NCBI GenBank assembly: GCA_030549335.1
Contig: CM060187.1
Span: forward strand, 58,300,203-58,364,202
Length of the DNA: 64,000 nt
Source: Pontederia crassipes
Lineage: Eukaryota > Streptophyta > Magnoliopsida > Commelinales > Pontederiaceae
Reading direction: 5' to 3'
Shown here: in pieces, positions 23,542 to 35,322 of the stretch
Layout: the number at the start of each line of letters is the position of its first letter
How positions within the stretch are numbered: the stretch's first letter is position 1
The notes under the pieces: model-generated
Databases searched by the model: none
Told to the model about the DNA's origin: nothing
What the model saw: the letters and a program-made list of their open reading frames with translations, nothing else
Position numbers and translations under genes: made by a program

Positions 23542-24448
23542 TCTGATGCATCATTGTACTCATTAGATTCATATGCACTTTGACATCAACATGTGTACTA
23601 ACTTAGATTTTACTCTTCATCCCTTTCAGTTAGATCTGTAGACTTTCAAAGTTTTCACCGAAAATGGAGTGCAGACAACTGGATCATGTAAATGTCAGTA
23701 CTTAGTATAAACTTCAACATACATTAATGATTACCGCATGAAATCATAGGAAAAAAACTTAGCAACCTTATTTTAATGATAACTTTGACATTTTGGATTT
23801 AAATGGTAATGATGATTAAAAGTCATATGCCTCTTTCTATTATTTTGGATGATTATGCTCGATTTTGCTTCAATTTTGAGATTCGGCGTTAGCTTGTTAG
23901 TTTACGCATCTTCTATTGAATTTATTAAATTATGTTGATGTTAAATTCAAATTATGTTTTTATATTTTAGATTCAATTAGATTTTGATTTTGCTCTTCAA
24001 CACTGAATTCAAAACTGAATTCATGTTTTTTTTGCATTTTATATGTTATAAGTTTTACTCTATTTCAATTTTGTGCAGTGATGTTTTGCGACGAAGATGA
24101 TATGCGAATTGAACTTCAGCTCTTCGTCGTGACGAAGACGTTATGCCGTTCAATTTGTGAATTCATGTGATGTTCAAATTGTTTCAGTTTGGATTATGTG
24201 AATTAATTGTGCCATTCCATTATGGATTACGTTATTGAATCTGTGAATTATGGATTACATTATGGATTACGTTTCATGTTTGGATACCCTTATGCCGAAT
24301 TGAACTATCTGTGATGTGATGTAATTGAATCTGTGATGTGATATGAATTATCTGTGAATTACGTTATGCCGTTTCATTATGGATCAAATGTGTTGTATTA
24401 TCTGGGAATTATCTGTGAATTCACTATTTTTTTTAAATTTTTTTATGT

Positions 24449-25028
24449 TTTCGACGGTCTTGACCATCGAAAACAGCTGAAATATTACAATTTTCAGCGG
24501 ATTTTTTTGATACTTACCGACAGTTATATCCGTCGGTACACAATTATCGACGATCGTAACCCACGAGTAAAACCATCGATACAAGATTGTCGACGGTTTT
24601 AACCGTCGATACAAGATTGTCGACGGTTTTAACCGTCGATAATATCGACGGTTCAAGCCGCCGATATATATCGACGATTAAAACCGTCGATAGTTTCCAC
24701 GGTTCAAGCCACCGATAGCTATCGACGGCACGAACCGCCGATACTATCGACGGTTTAAGCCGCCGATAAATATCGACGGCTCGAACCGTCAATACTATTG
24801 TCGGTTCAAACCGTCGATATATATCGGCGGTCCTAACCGTTGATAATATTGACGGTTCGCCCCGTCGATATTTAACGTTCAACTGCCGCGCCCGCCAGCT
24901 AGACCGTCTGTAATACCGACGGTTCAAAAGAAACCTTTGCGACGCCCCTTTTCACACGATCATTGTCCGTCGAAAGAACCGTCGGAAATCGTGATTTCCG
25001 ACGGATCTGGCCATTTTACCGACGGTTA
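24449..25028. repeat. Right subterminal array of CGACGGT/ACCGTCG dyads
   Basis: Dense array in which ATCGACGGTT and AACCGTCGAT alternate at about 25-30 base spacing, denser and more regular than the left array, with many single-base variants (CCGCCG, CCATCG). Density is highest about 130-470 bases from the right end. Confidence 0.85.
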
Positions 25029-25034
25029 GGGCAA

Positions 25035-25047
25035 TTTTCTTGTAGTG
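25035..25047 (-). repeat. Right terminal inverted repeat, 13 bp
   Basis: TTTTCTTGTAGTG, the inverted copy of the left end, followed by the AAA duplication. Confidence 0.95.
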
Positions 25048-25050
25048 AAA

Positions 25051-28000
25051 TGTGATTAAAATAAAAATCATGAACGAATTATTTTAAGAAATATGATTAA
25101 TTCAACGATTAAATATTTTTTATTATCAATTTATCTCAATAAATAACTATTATTTTATCTATAATTAATTTAATTATAAATTATAATTAATATATTAATT
25201 AAATAATGAGAAATAAGTGTTCTATATTAAAGTAGAGCGAGATACTCTACATATTTATTAACCTCTTTTTTATTAGTTGTATAAACTGAACATAAAAAAA
25301 ACAAGTCATCCTTTGACATACGTTCATACATGCATAAACACACACATATCTCTTTTTCACAAACTTATTTGTGACTAAATAAACATTAAACAAGATTTTT
25401 TTTTGGCACTGATATTACTTCATAAATGCAGTTTTGACGGTTCAACATCCTTCCAATATTTTCTTCCCAAAATCGGATTTTTTTTTAATTCACGACTACC
25501 AAACTACTTATTCTGATGCTTCATTTAGCCTCCTACCTTTTTTTTTTAAATCAAATTATTATTAGAAGAGAAACATTTGCTTCATTATTAGCATTTTCTT
25601 ATTTCCTAGAGCAATCAATCGACTTCGTAGTCACTTGAGATCAACCTAATAAAATAAAGATATGTAGTGGTTGCAAGATGGATGATCATGCACCAAGTAA
25701 GCCAATCATAGTACATTAGATGCATAAACAAATCAATTTGTCCAGTTCATGGAGTTGAGTTTGTTATCTGGTTAACAGCGACAGCATATGCTTAAAGATG
25801 TGTATCTTTCTCAGACATGCTGCGTTATGTAGCACACGATAAAGTTGACCTTCTTTCTGATCTATTACTTATAATATATTTGTTTCCTGAACAGCTGCAA
25901 GTAGTTCAATTTTCAGTTGGGACAAGCAACCAGAAATGGCGTCGGCAGTGACGGTTCTTGCCATTTTTTCTACTGACCCAAACTGCAGTCATAATCCAAG
26001 AAGTCATCTCCTGATTCTGGATGAGCAAACTTGTGGTTTTTCTTTTCGATTAATTTTACATATGATTTAATCTGGTTCCAAGGCATGATAGATGGTTAGT
26101 AAGTAGTCTTCTGCACAGATATGAATTGGTTGGCACATTCTGTTGACTCAGTGTATCAGAAGAGACCAAGCTTCTGGAATTATGCAAGTAAATTAAATAC
26201 GGCAACTAGATGCTGTTCTAAAGTCAGAATTTGTGATCTGAATGTGCACACATCCAATCAAGCATTAGTATATAAGGTTGATGTCTCCATTTAGAATGGC
26301 TTGTTGTATAGAATATTATTCTGAATTCTGACTTTTCTTCTTTTTCCCCCTTTCTCACTGACAAAGGAGTTCTGTCCCTGATTTATATGGACTGAAATTA
26401 CACTTGATATGTACGAAATGTCAAAAAGAGGGATGCTCTTTTTGGGATTGCTTCATCCGTCAAATGAAATTATCAAATGTATATATAGGATAATTTAAAT
26501 AGATATAATGTCAAAGGCCGCACGCGTTTGCTTGATTACTGACACTAGCCGTTAAAAATATAACGAAACACGAGTTTCTTGCTCACCGGTTTAAAATTTT
26601 AGAATAAAAAATATTTCTCTTATTAATATATATACAATCGGAAGGTTTAAAGAAGTTTCTCTTAAATGCCGTCACGAGTTGGACAACGGCAAATTTATCA
26701 CTGAGAATATAAAAATATAATAGCAACATCTATTTTAAGAAGTCGACGATTCATGAATTTTAATTTTCAGAAATCTCATACTCATGGAATAATTGATTTC
26801 AACAATAGCACAAACGGTTAATAGGATTATTATGCTCCATTAATGAGTGTATATATCTTAATCTTGAAGCCACCATTTGATTAGTGTATCTTAATTCTGA
26901 ATTAATCAAGTGTTAATAGTCTTAAATATCGGTCCCGAGTGAGTATAAAAAAAGGAAAATGAATAATTGTTTTTCTTTAATTTGTCTTAGCCGAGCTTAA
27001 AGTTGTGGGTATCCTGAAAGAATGATAGAATGTTTAGGTGAAGGTCTACTGTATGTTCAGAAATTAAACTCATTCCAACTACTTCAATTCAAACTTCAAA
27101 CTCGAAGATGGATGATGATAAAGAAAGTATAAACGTCTCCTGAAACAAAAATGTTCTGAGATGCAATTGTACGACATTCCTGCACTGCATGTATAGACAA
27201 ACAGATAGTATAATGGACCCCTCAGGAATTGTTAGACCTGCTCAGAACTTTCAGCAGACATGTCGAGGTTTTGTTCGTTTCCAGAGTCCCCCACCCCCAA
27301 ACCCCAAAGCATTTGGTTCTGCGTTGTGAGCCTGAAACATCAAGTATAGTTCAAGGACATGCAGATGACCCTTTTGTTTTGCATCTATGAGCCAGACAAG
27401 AAGATGAGCTCTTTTTTATGCTGCATGCTCAGTAGTTGATAATTAAGGATTCATTGACTGAAGATATAATCTTTTGAAGACAATAATCTTGTGCACATAA
27501 ATCTCTCTCTCTCTGGTGTCCAAAGCCATTAACATCTAATTAATTCGATGTTCGGACGAGAAACAGTAAGAGGATAAACCCTGACTAATGTGACGACTCT
27601 GACGATTGAACCTGAGGCTACTAACACCTAATAATTTTAGGACACATCTCCGCTATTTAGTTGTGTCAACCACTCTTGATTACTAAGCCAAATATTTTCT
27701 AATCAAATACTGCATCCGGGCTTTTACAAGAAAATGACGAGGAGAAAAAAAATCTTGAGAAAGCTCTCCATATCTAAGTCAATACTGCATGAGGCTAATA
27801 AAGTTCACATGATTTTGTTTTGGCAAGAAGTACCCATTTTTTTCCCAATGCTACACTGCACAAAAACCTTTTCAGCTTTTCCTCGTACGGCAGTTTTCTA
27901 TCAAGAAATTCATGATGTTGTTGTTCTTTTTTCTGAATTCTTTCTGTCACCTTCTTTACGGCTGCAAGTTATTTCTAAAGAGCTCTTCAAATGTTCGTAC

Positions 28001-29847
28001 TTTTGTCGCCTACCCCAACATTTAATTTTCTATTAACATTACCTTTTCTTGCTTATCCAATTGTATTTTAACGTTTGTTATGATTTGAAAGTAATTTAAA
28101 AAGTAATCTCAATCGTAAAATATGTCTTTTTGGCATCTTAGTGTTCCTTACATCGAATAGCTTTTTTCAACATTGATAAAGAGTAAAAGTTATAATTGTA
28201 CTAACATAGAAAAACATCTAGAATGATTTGAACCATGACGATTATCCCTTTCCACTTCTTGAAGTCTTTTATTATATGATGCTTTGTCGTCATTCCTCGT
28301 TACATATCAGATTACTTTCGTAACATTCAGTGTCATGTTGATGTATTCCACGATATTTCATGATCCGTAACGGTCATAACTAACATCTTCCACTTGACCT
28401 TGTGATCACGGTATCCAACATTCTCATTATTTGTGTAATATTTATTAGAGTCGCTCATAATATCTGAATAAGATATTATTGAGATTTAAAATACAAAAAT
28501 CGTATTCTAGTACAAAACATAATTTGTGATTGTGAAAAACTTAATGAAATGCCAGAGTCCTGAGAAAGGATGAAAAAATATAAAATAATAAGAGATGGAA
28601 GCTTGATGTATGCAATATTATGTACAAAACATTGATTTATGAAGTAAGTTTGATCAATAAATTTTTACGTTAATCCTGAAAAGATAAAATTAAGAAGCCC
28701 CTAAAAAGATTATGAAAAATTTAAAGATAAAAAGTACAATTAAAATTGACATACATAAGATAAATACACTTTATATTGTAAATTATTAGTAACAAAGAAA
28801 AACACCTAGAAGTATCCCTTTTCAATCTTTGATTTTTTTATAGCGCGATTGTTCCACCATCGTTCGTTCCCATTTATTTGACACGTTACGTCCACCAATA
28901 TATCGGATTACTTCCGTAACATTATTATGTTGTCTGTATGCCAACGTCGCATTCCGCAATATTCCTTGACACGTAACGATCACAATTAATAATAATTTTA
29001 TAAGCATAAGTGAAAATAAAAGTTATTAGAAAATGTGATGGCACGCATGAAAAAGGTTGAATAGTATAGTAATAGAAGGTCAATAATTTTTATAATTTTA
29101 AAAGGAAAAAGAATCCAGAATTTCTCACCAATTAGGCAATTATAGATAATTTTTTTTTCTTCTAGTCGCAAACCTCATAGGATTATGTGCGACTATGCGA
29201 GTGCTCGGGCCGAGTTGGGTGATATTGTAAAATTGCGAGTCGCAAAGTTAATTTTTTAATTGTGGGCTACGTTCGGCTGTCTGAAAACGTTGAGTCTTTC
29301 TCAATTTTATTTAATTATATATATATAAATAAATTGGAATTTATATACTTCTTTTCAATTCTTCTTGCTTCGCCTATTCTGCACCATCTCACGTTCAACC
29401 TTGTCAATGTGCATATATAACACGCCATTAGAGATAACCACAACTTGACAGCAACTAAAATATGAAAGTTCTTTAATATGAGCTCTGTTCGCACGATGAA
29501 CAATAAAGGGAAAGGTTTCTCCACCCACACGGAGGGTTTCGGGAGAAGCAAATCCATTCGCAATCTCTCTCTCTCTCTCTTCCTCGTTTGTATAACTGCG
29601 TGCCGTGATCAGAAAGCCGAGAAAGCAGGCACTACCATTAATTAACTTAATTCTACCGGGAAACCAAATTCTACATACAATTATAAAGAAACTGATCTGA
29701 TCTCTATGCATATGCACCCGCCACTTTCTGCGTGAATTTGCACCTGGTTCCGTGGCTTCTTTATATACTTAAACATGTAGTTTCGTTCTTTTCTTCGATC
29801 ACCTCTGCCTCTTCTTTCGTGCATGCACACACTTCAGGGGCTTCACT
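25051..29847. other. Intergenic region between the CACTA element and SOSEKI
   Basis: No gene recognised on either strand. AT-rich and contains the dispersed repeat pair at 28190-29000. The open frames at 29315-29717 (-) lie just past the SOSEKI stop and are probably 3' UTR or chance. Confidence 0.5.
28190..29000. repeat. Diverged direct repeat pair (about 28190-28390 and 28780-29000)
   Basis: Both copies share GAAAAACA-CTAGAA, TATCCCTTT, a CGTTACAT/CGTTACGT segment, ATATC-GATTACTT-CGTAACATT, ATGTTG, and ATTCC-CAATATT-CATGA/TTGACACGTAACG in the same order. This suggests two fragments of one repeat family. No open frame. Confidence 0.55.
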
Positions 29848-32366
29848 TCAGATCCGTCGGGGCTCGTCATCGATCCGTTTGCTCCCGAGATTGCTCCCTG
29901 GGGCGGGCGCGTTCGCCTCCCGACGCGTCGCCGCGCCCTTGGGTTTCCTCGGGATGCATTTGGACCGGACGCCGTCCTCCTCCTCGGCGTCGGCGGCGGA
30001 CTCCGTCTTCGAGTTCCTGTTCACGTTGTAGGAGTGTTTCAGGTTTTCAGCAAACTGTTCGCATGTGACCTCGCAAATACTATGTTATTAATTAACACGA
30101 TCTAAACAAGCAAACAATTAAGCACATAAACAAGTTATCTTGTAGAAGAAAAAAAAAATGCTGTATCGGATGGGTGGATTGATCCAGCATGTACGTATAA
30201 GACAATAACAACACTGACAAAAAGAGTGCCCTGATCATATTAAAGAACTGAACAGGATGAGCAGCGACGTCCTCTCTCCTGCCACCATTGCAGGACATCC
30301 AGCTAGCAGCAGGAAACAAGGACACTGGCAACAGCAGCAGCAGCAGAAAGGGGCTCAGATCTCAAACTGAATTGTTACTGGCGACAGCAAAGAGATCTTT
30401 AACAAGCTTTTGCCCATCTGTGGGCATCAGAGATCATAAAGGGACTGCAGGAATCAGTAGCTAGGAGTGAGCCAGCCAATTCATTTACCTAAAGGGGGTC
30501 ATGGAGCCTGTCCAGGAATAGGGAACCTGACACAAACCTGTAGTGATCTCCCTGTTTTGAATATAGGGGAAGAATAATTGCTATTTACTTATGGTCCGGC
30601 CAACGGAAACAATCTAAAATGTCAATGGAAGTTATGTGCAGACAAGTTACAGTTTACTTGTCATGGACCTTGGCAAGATGAACGCCACTGAGGTCTAAAG
30701 AAGGAGCTGCATTGCTGAGCACTGTTTAGTGGATGCATGAAAATTATCTCTAATGGAATATGCAACGTCAAATTAACTTCAGACATACAGTAAGGTGTTC
30801 TAATTGGTTCACGGTTCACGCAAAACAGAACTAGTGCCGTGATCAAGCACAGAAAAAGTTCGGATTACTGAGAACAAAATGATGAGTAAGGGGAGCAAAA
30901 GGCGAGGCCTTGATACCTGTCTGCGTTGTAAGAAGAAGATCTCTTCAATCCGGGGAACCCAGCAACGGTGGAGTCCTCGCCACTTACGCTCTTCTTCTGG
31001 GTCTCGACCAAGCTGCTGCTAAAGTACTCCTTATCCTCCAACTTAAGCACACCAGAGAATCCGCCGGCATTGCTGCTCTCCGTCGAGTAGTCCGCTGCTT
31101 CATTCGAGTCCGAGCTTCTGCGTGGAAGCAACCTAGCTCCACGGAAGTGTGGCACCACAGACGCGAACACGCTGTGGTCGCCCTTTGCACTGATCGACCC
31201 GCACGAGATGAGGTGCATAAGCATCGCCGTTGCCCGCAATCGGCCATCGCCGACGCCGGAGTCGTCTGTTCGTCCTGCAACGCTGGTCCGGCCTGCGCTG
31301 GAACTGGAGGTCTTACGGCAGTCGGCCTTGATCAAGGACTCCAATGTCTCCGGACTAGACGACGATGGGGGTGGGGAAATTTCGTCTCGATCGAGCTCCG
31401 TTGCGACGGCGCTGCCGTTAAGCTTGTTCGACTCCTCTGCTTTCGGGATTAGTCCTCGTTCGTCGCACTCGTCTTCTGGAGCCACTGTGGGCAGCGGCGG
31501 CGGTCTCCGCCAGTTCCTACGGTCGTCGGTCTGCGTCGACGCATCCATGGCCTTGGAGGCGGCGTCCACGGTCACGTCGTTCTTGTAAACCTTGTACTCG
31601 TTCAGGTCAAAGGAGCTCCAAGACATCTTCCTCCGGCTCTTTTGGATCTCAGCGTTGTCGCGGGTGATCCGACTCTTCTCGGCTGCGCTGCTGCTCATGG
31701 TGGCCGTAGCGGCGGGAGAGAAAGGCCCAGTGCTGGCAGCAAATGTCTCCTGCGAGCTGGTTGGCGACGCCGAGTTGAGGCGCTCCGAGCCCTTGAGGAC
31801 GTACTCATGGGCAATGGTGGGCTGGATGAGGTCGTCTTCGGTGAGGTCGTGCCACACGAAACCGTTCTTGTAGCTCCTGTAGGTGTTAGCACAGCACATG
31901 ATCAAACTTTTTCCTCTGAACTCCGAAGCATAATTGATGCTCGCACTTGTGACACAATGATGCGAGAAAAAAGAAGAGAAGAAGGTGGCGTACCTTTTGC
32001 ATGACCACGCATAGGCATCGGCCATGCCTTTGCCTCTGAGAGCGTTCATCCTACCGATCACGTCTGCAAAAGGGGGAACGCAGAGTTAAGAACCAAACGA
32101 ACCAGAGTACAAGGCACGCACGCACGCAAGGAGGAATATGGCAGGAGGAGCACAGTTATACCTCGGAGACGGAGGCCTTCGCCGGGGGAGACGGCGACCT
32201 CCATGAAGTGAGGGTGCTCGAGCTGGCCATTGCGCGAGAGGTAGTAAACCACGGGGACCTTCCTCGGCTTGGGCTCCGTCCAGACCTTGGTCCGCTCAGG
32301 ACTCGTCTCGCGGTCCCTCCAGTGTTGGCGCAGGAGCTCTGCTCTCGCCCTCGAAGCCACGGCCAT
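29848..32366 (-). CDS. SOK: SOSEKI (DUF966) cell-polarity protein, 467 aa, four exons
   Basis: Exons on the - strand: 32366-32162, 32063-31994, 31876-30917, 30016-29848; all junctions are GT-AG and phases agree. SOSEKI proteins sit at cell corners or edges and polymerise through an N-terminal DIX-like domain. That domain is seen at about residues 28-125: VWTEPKPRKVPVVYYLSRNG, LEHPHFMEV, MNALRGKGMADAYAWSCKR, SYKNGFVWHDLTEDD, EYVLKGSE. Later family blocks are LISCGSISAKG and GFPGLKRSSSYNADR. The last exon lies about 900 bases away and supplies the conserved CIPRKPK motif (residues 432-438). Without it the frame would run on to a stop at 30865. Start MAVASRARAE is chosen as the first ATG in frame that leaves a short leader; an upstream in-frame ATG at 32441 is less likely. 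Which SOSEKI member is not resolved. Confidence 0.92.
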
Positions 32367-32465
32367 GTGGATGCCACGCTCAACAGCGTCTGAACGGGTG
32401 GAGCAGAGCGCGAATGAGGAGGGAGAAAGGAGGAGGCACAACGAGAGAAATAGGCGGAGAAGAGG

Positions 32466-32473
32466 ATTTAAAT
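32466..32473 (-). promoter_or_regulatory. Possible TATA element of the SOSEKI gene
   Basis: ATTTAAAT on the - strand about 100 bases before the ATG, in a suitable place but only a weak match. Confidence 0.3.
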
Positions 32474-32479
32474 GTGCGG

Positions 32480-35322
32480 GAAACGTGTCGTTGAGGACAA
32501 ATGGAAAACGAACAAAAGGTGGTGGATCTTGGCTTCACACAGTTTTTTTTTGACCTTTCGGAAATTGGCATCTTATAATTATTATATCAATCATCATGCT
32601 TCATTTCCATTCATTCGACTATTTTACTTATTTATTAGAAGCCATTTTATTTTAATCTTATGATCACTACATTAATAATGAATATTTTTTGTGGCAATCG
32701 AACTTGTTTTGCGAACAGAATAAACAGTCGCAATTATGGGCGTATAAAGATTAAACTTATTATATAACCTTGTCTTCATTTTTTTATCTGCCCACTTGTG
32801 TTTAGTTTTATAGGCTTCCTATGTAACTACAAATACGACAGCGAATATTTTAACAATGTCAAACAAAAGTTTAAATAGAATTTTATGAATAGTTCATTAT
32901 AAATTTGTTCAGAAGATCTAATCTGAGAAAGAAAAAAGTTTTCCTTTGTAACAATTGTGAAGAACACAATATTGGTGAATGACTGCAGCAGCGTCTGTCA
33001 AACTTCCAAGTACTGATATGAGAAGACCTGACCATAAATCCCACGGAGTGGAGTGGAGAGAGAGAGTTGGATGGGATTTGAAACAAAATGCCGGGACCAA
33101 AATTTGAGTGTCCATCTCTGAGCTCTCAACAACTCCCATAAATGACTGCAGCGTCACGCCATCTGCTTTGACTATTCTCTGTGTTCGCCATTAATCTAAT
33201 CACCAACGTACTTAAAAAAAAGAGAAAAAAATACTAAAAAAAAGAGGATTCACAGACTCTGTGAAGAACATCCCACATCCATCTCTACGTACACAAAAAA
33301 AGGGGACAAAAGTGTGGTATTGTGTGTAGATTTATTCATGACTATCGTGGCAGTTGGAAGAGGTAGCAAGTAATGACTTTTATGATGAAGTCAACCGATT
33401 TTGCGTACATTTTTTTTCTCAATTTTCATATCTTTTTTTGTTAATTATCTAAAAGATCATTAATGATGTTAATTTTTTTTATCATCTTGGGTTTGCGCAA
33501 ATATTTTTCCGAAAACTTAGTATGGCAAAAAGACAATATACTTTCTCCAAAAATAATTCAAGCTAGTTGATACAAAAAAGATCAGTAATTAAATATTGTT
33601 CTAACAAAATCTACAAAACTCAACCAAGTATTTTTAATTAACCTTAAATACTAAAATTCTATTTGTTATGTATAAATGCACTCACTGAAATCAGATCGTG
33701 TTGCCTCCCTTAACTGGTTTGGTCCGGTCCACTCAGGTCAAGGTGGAAGTCAAATGGTCGACAGTCGCACGAAATCGGTCGCCGCCGAGCCCAAGAAGTT
33801 GACGCATGTTTTATGTTTATCATATATGTAACTAATTTTTTATGACAATTAATTAATTTGATTTTTTTATAAAAAGATTTAAAATTATTAGTACATATAT
33901 TATATTTTCATAAAAACACATATATACTATAATCTTTTATAAATGTACACATATATTCTCTTATTAATATAATAACATATTATAATTATGCCAAGTTCAA
34001 AAAAATAAGGGATTCTACATATATATAATAATATATATTACTATATATAATGTTTCAAAAAATGAGCTTAATTATGTCAAGTTTACAAAATTAAGGGGGG
34101 TCATATCATATATATTATATATGTATATAATAATATATAATAGTATATATGTAATATTGCAAAAAGTCAATATGTTGGCTCCATCCCTGCCCGAAGTTAT
34201 CAAAAGTAAATTCAAGAAGAAATCGCATTAAATTAAAAATCATGATCTACTTTGCATTAAAGTAAATTCAAGAAGAATTGCATTAAACCCGTAATAAAAG
34301 AATAGTAATTTATGACAAATATTTTGATAATCTTGTTTTAAGCTTTAGAGTTTACGTTCATATTTTTATACATAAGCTATGACACATGATTAGTCATCAT
34401 TTACTATGATACGTTTTTTTTAACTAACATCAGAAATCGTCCACAATCAGCACAAACTAAATCATAAAAAAGTTCATATATGAAGATTTTAGACTAATAA
34501 AGTTTTAAAGGCTAAAAGGACATATAGAGCAGTCCATGCAAGGATGAACATATGGAGTTGACTCCATATTTGATATCCTACTAAGCTTGACGAGTTTAAA
34601 AATCATGTGATCGACTATTAAGTTTGCTAAATTAGTTTAAAAAAAATCTAAAATAAGATGAGAAATATTTGAAATTTCATAGACTACTTAATTAACCCAC
34701 GTTTTTTTTAAAACATGTTCCAACAACTTATGGGCAAGTGGGTATAGGTGATGTTGACAGTTGAGCAATTTCATTTTATAAAAGTGCAAAGTGGTCTGCT
34801 AACTTTTTTTTAGGAGTGGCAGTAGGAGTTGAGAAGTGGCAATTGATGGATCCTAATGTTACCAGCTTGATGGAAGTAACTCCATGCCATGCCATCAACT
34901 TTTCTTTTCTCCAACTTGAGACAAGAAAACTCAGCATGAGGACTACAAGAAAGAGAACAGTGTCAACAACTGCCGTCTAAAGTACATCAGATTTGATTTC
35001 TCATGGGAACAAGTGAATATGATAACTAGACAAAGTTTGGTTCCTATCAAACATCCCTGCACCTGTGTAAAGTTCTTTTATGACATGACATGACATGCTC
35101 TTTGCTACTTTGCTGGTCCAATATTGTAATTATAGTTGTGAAGTGAAATCCACACTCTGCTGGAAGGAACTACCAAAGCAGGCTAATGAACCAATGATGC
35201 ACGGGAAGAATAAGATTACAAAACTGGTGGTGTTGGGACACTAAAATTGAATATGGGCCTGCTTCATCTCGTCACAAGAAATATGTGAACCATTATGGAG
35301 AAGAAATGATCGGGCAAAACAA
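32480..35322. other. Intergenic region between SOSEKI and the PHIP1-like gene
   Basis: No gene seen. Mostly AT-rich; 33880-34160 is almost pure A/T with TATATA runs. The last few hundred bases are the 3' flank of the PHIP1-like gene. Confidence 0.55.

Larger units (their letters stand above)
18457..25047 (+). mobile_element. Complete CACTA (En/Spm) DNA transposon, 6,591 bp, defective
   Basis: Both ends are exact. The left end begins CACTACAAGAAAA at 18457; the right end finishes in its inverted copy TTTTCTTGTAGTG at 25047. Both are flanked by the 3-base duplication AAA (18454-18456 and 25048-25050), the hallmark of CACTA insertion. Inside are CGACGG-type subterminal arrays at both ends, a GC-rich minisatellite, and a transposase gene in the + orientation broken by a nonsense codon, a frameshift and a large internal loss. 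It could move only if transposase were supplied from elsewhere. No host gene is interrupted. Confidence 0.95.

Noticed and set aside
24449..25028. CRISPR-like regular array
   Set aside because: Motif is palindromic and variable with no unique spacers, and lies at the end of a eukaryotic CACTA element.
29732..30068. Possible small gene on the + strand with a TATA-like upstream motif
   Set aside because: The opposite strand encodes the CIPRKPK exon of SOSEKI with matching splice phase.
30865..32061. Single 398-codon frame as a complete SOSEKI-like gene
   Set aside because: It runs through two introns at its start and past a donor at 30917; splicing gives conserved domains in order.
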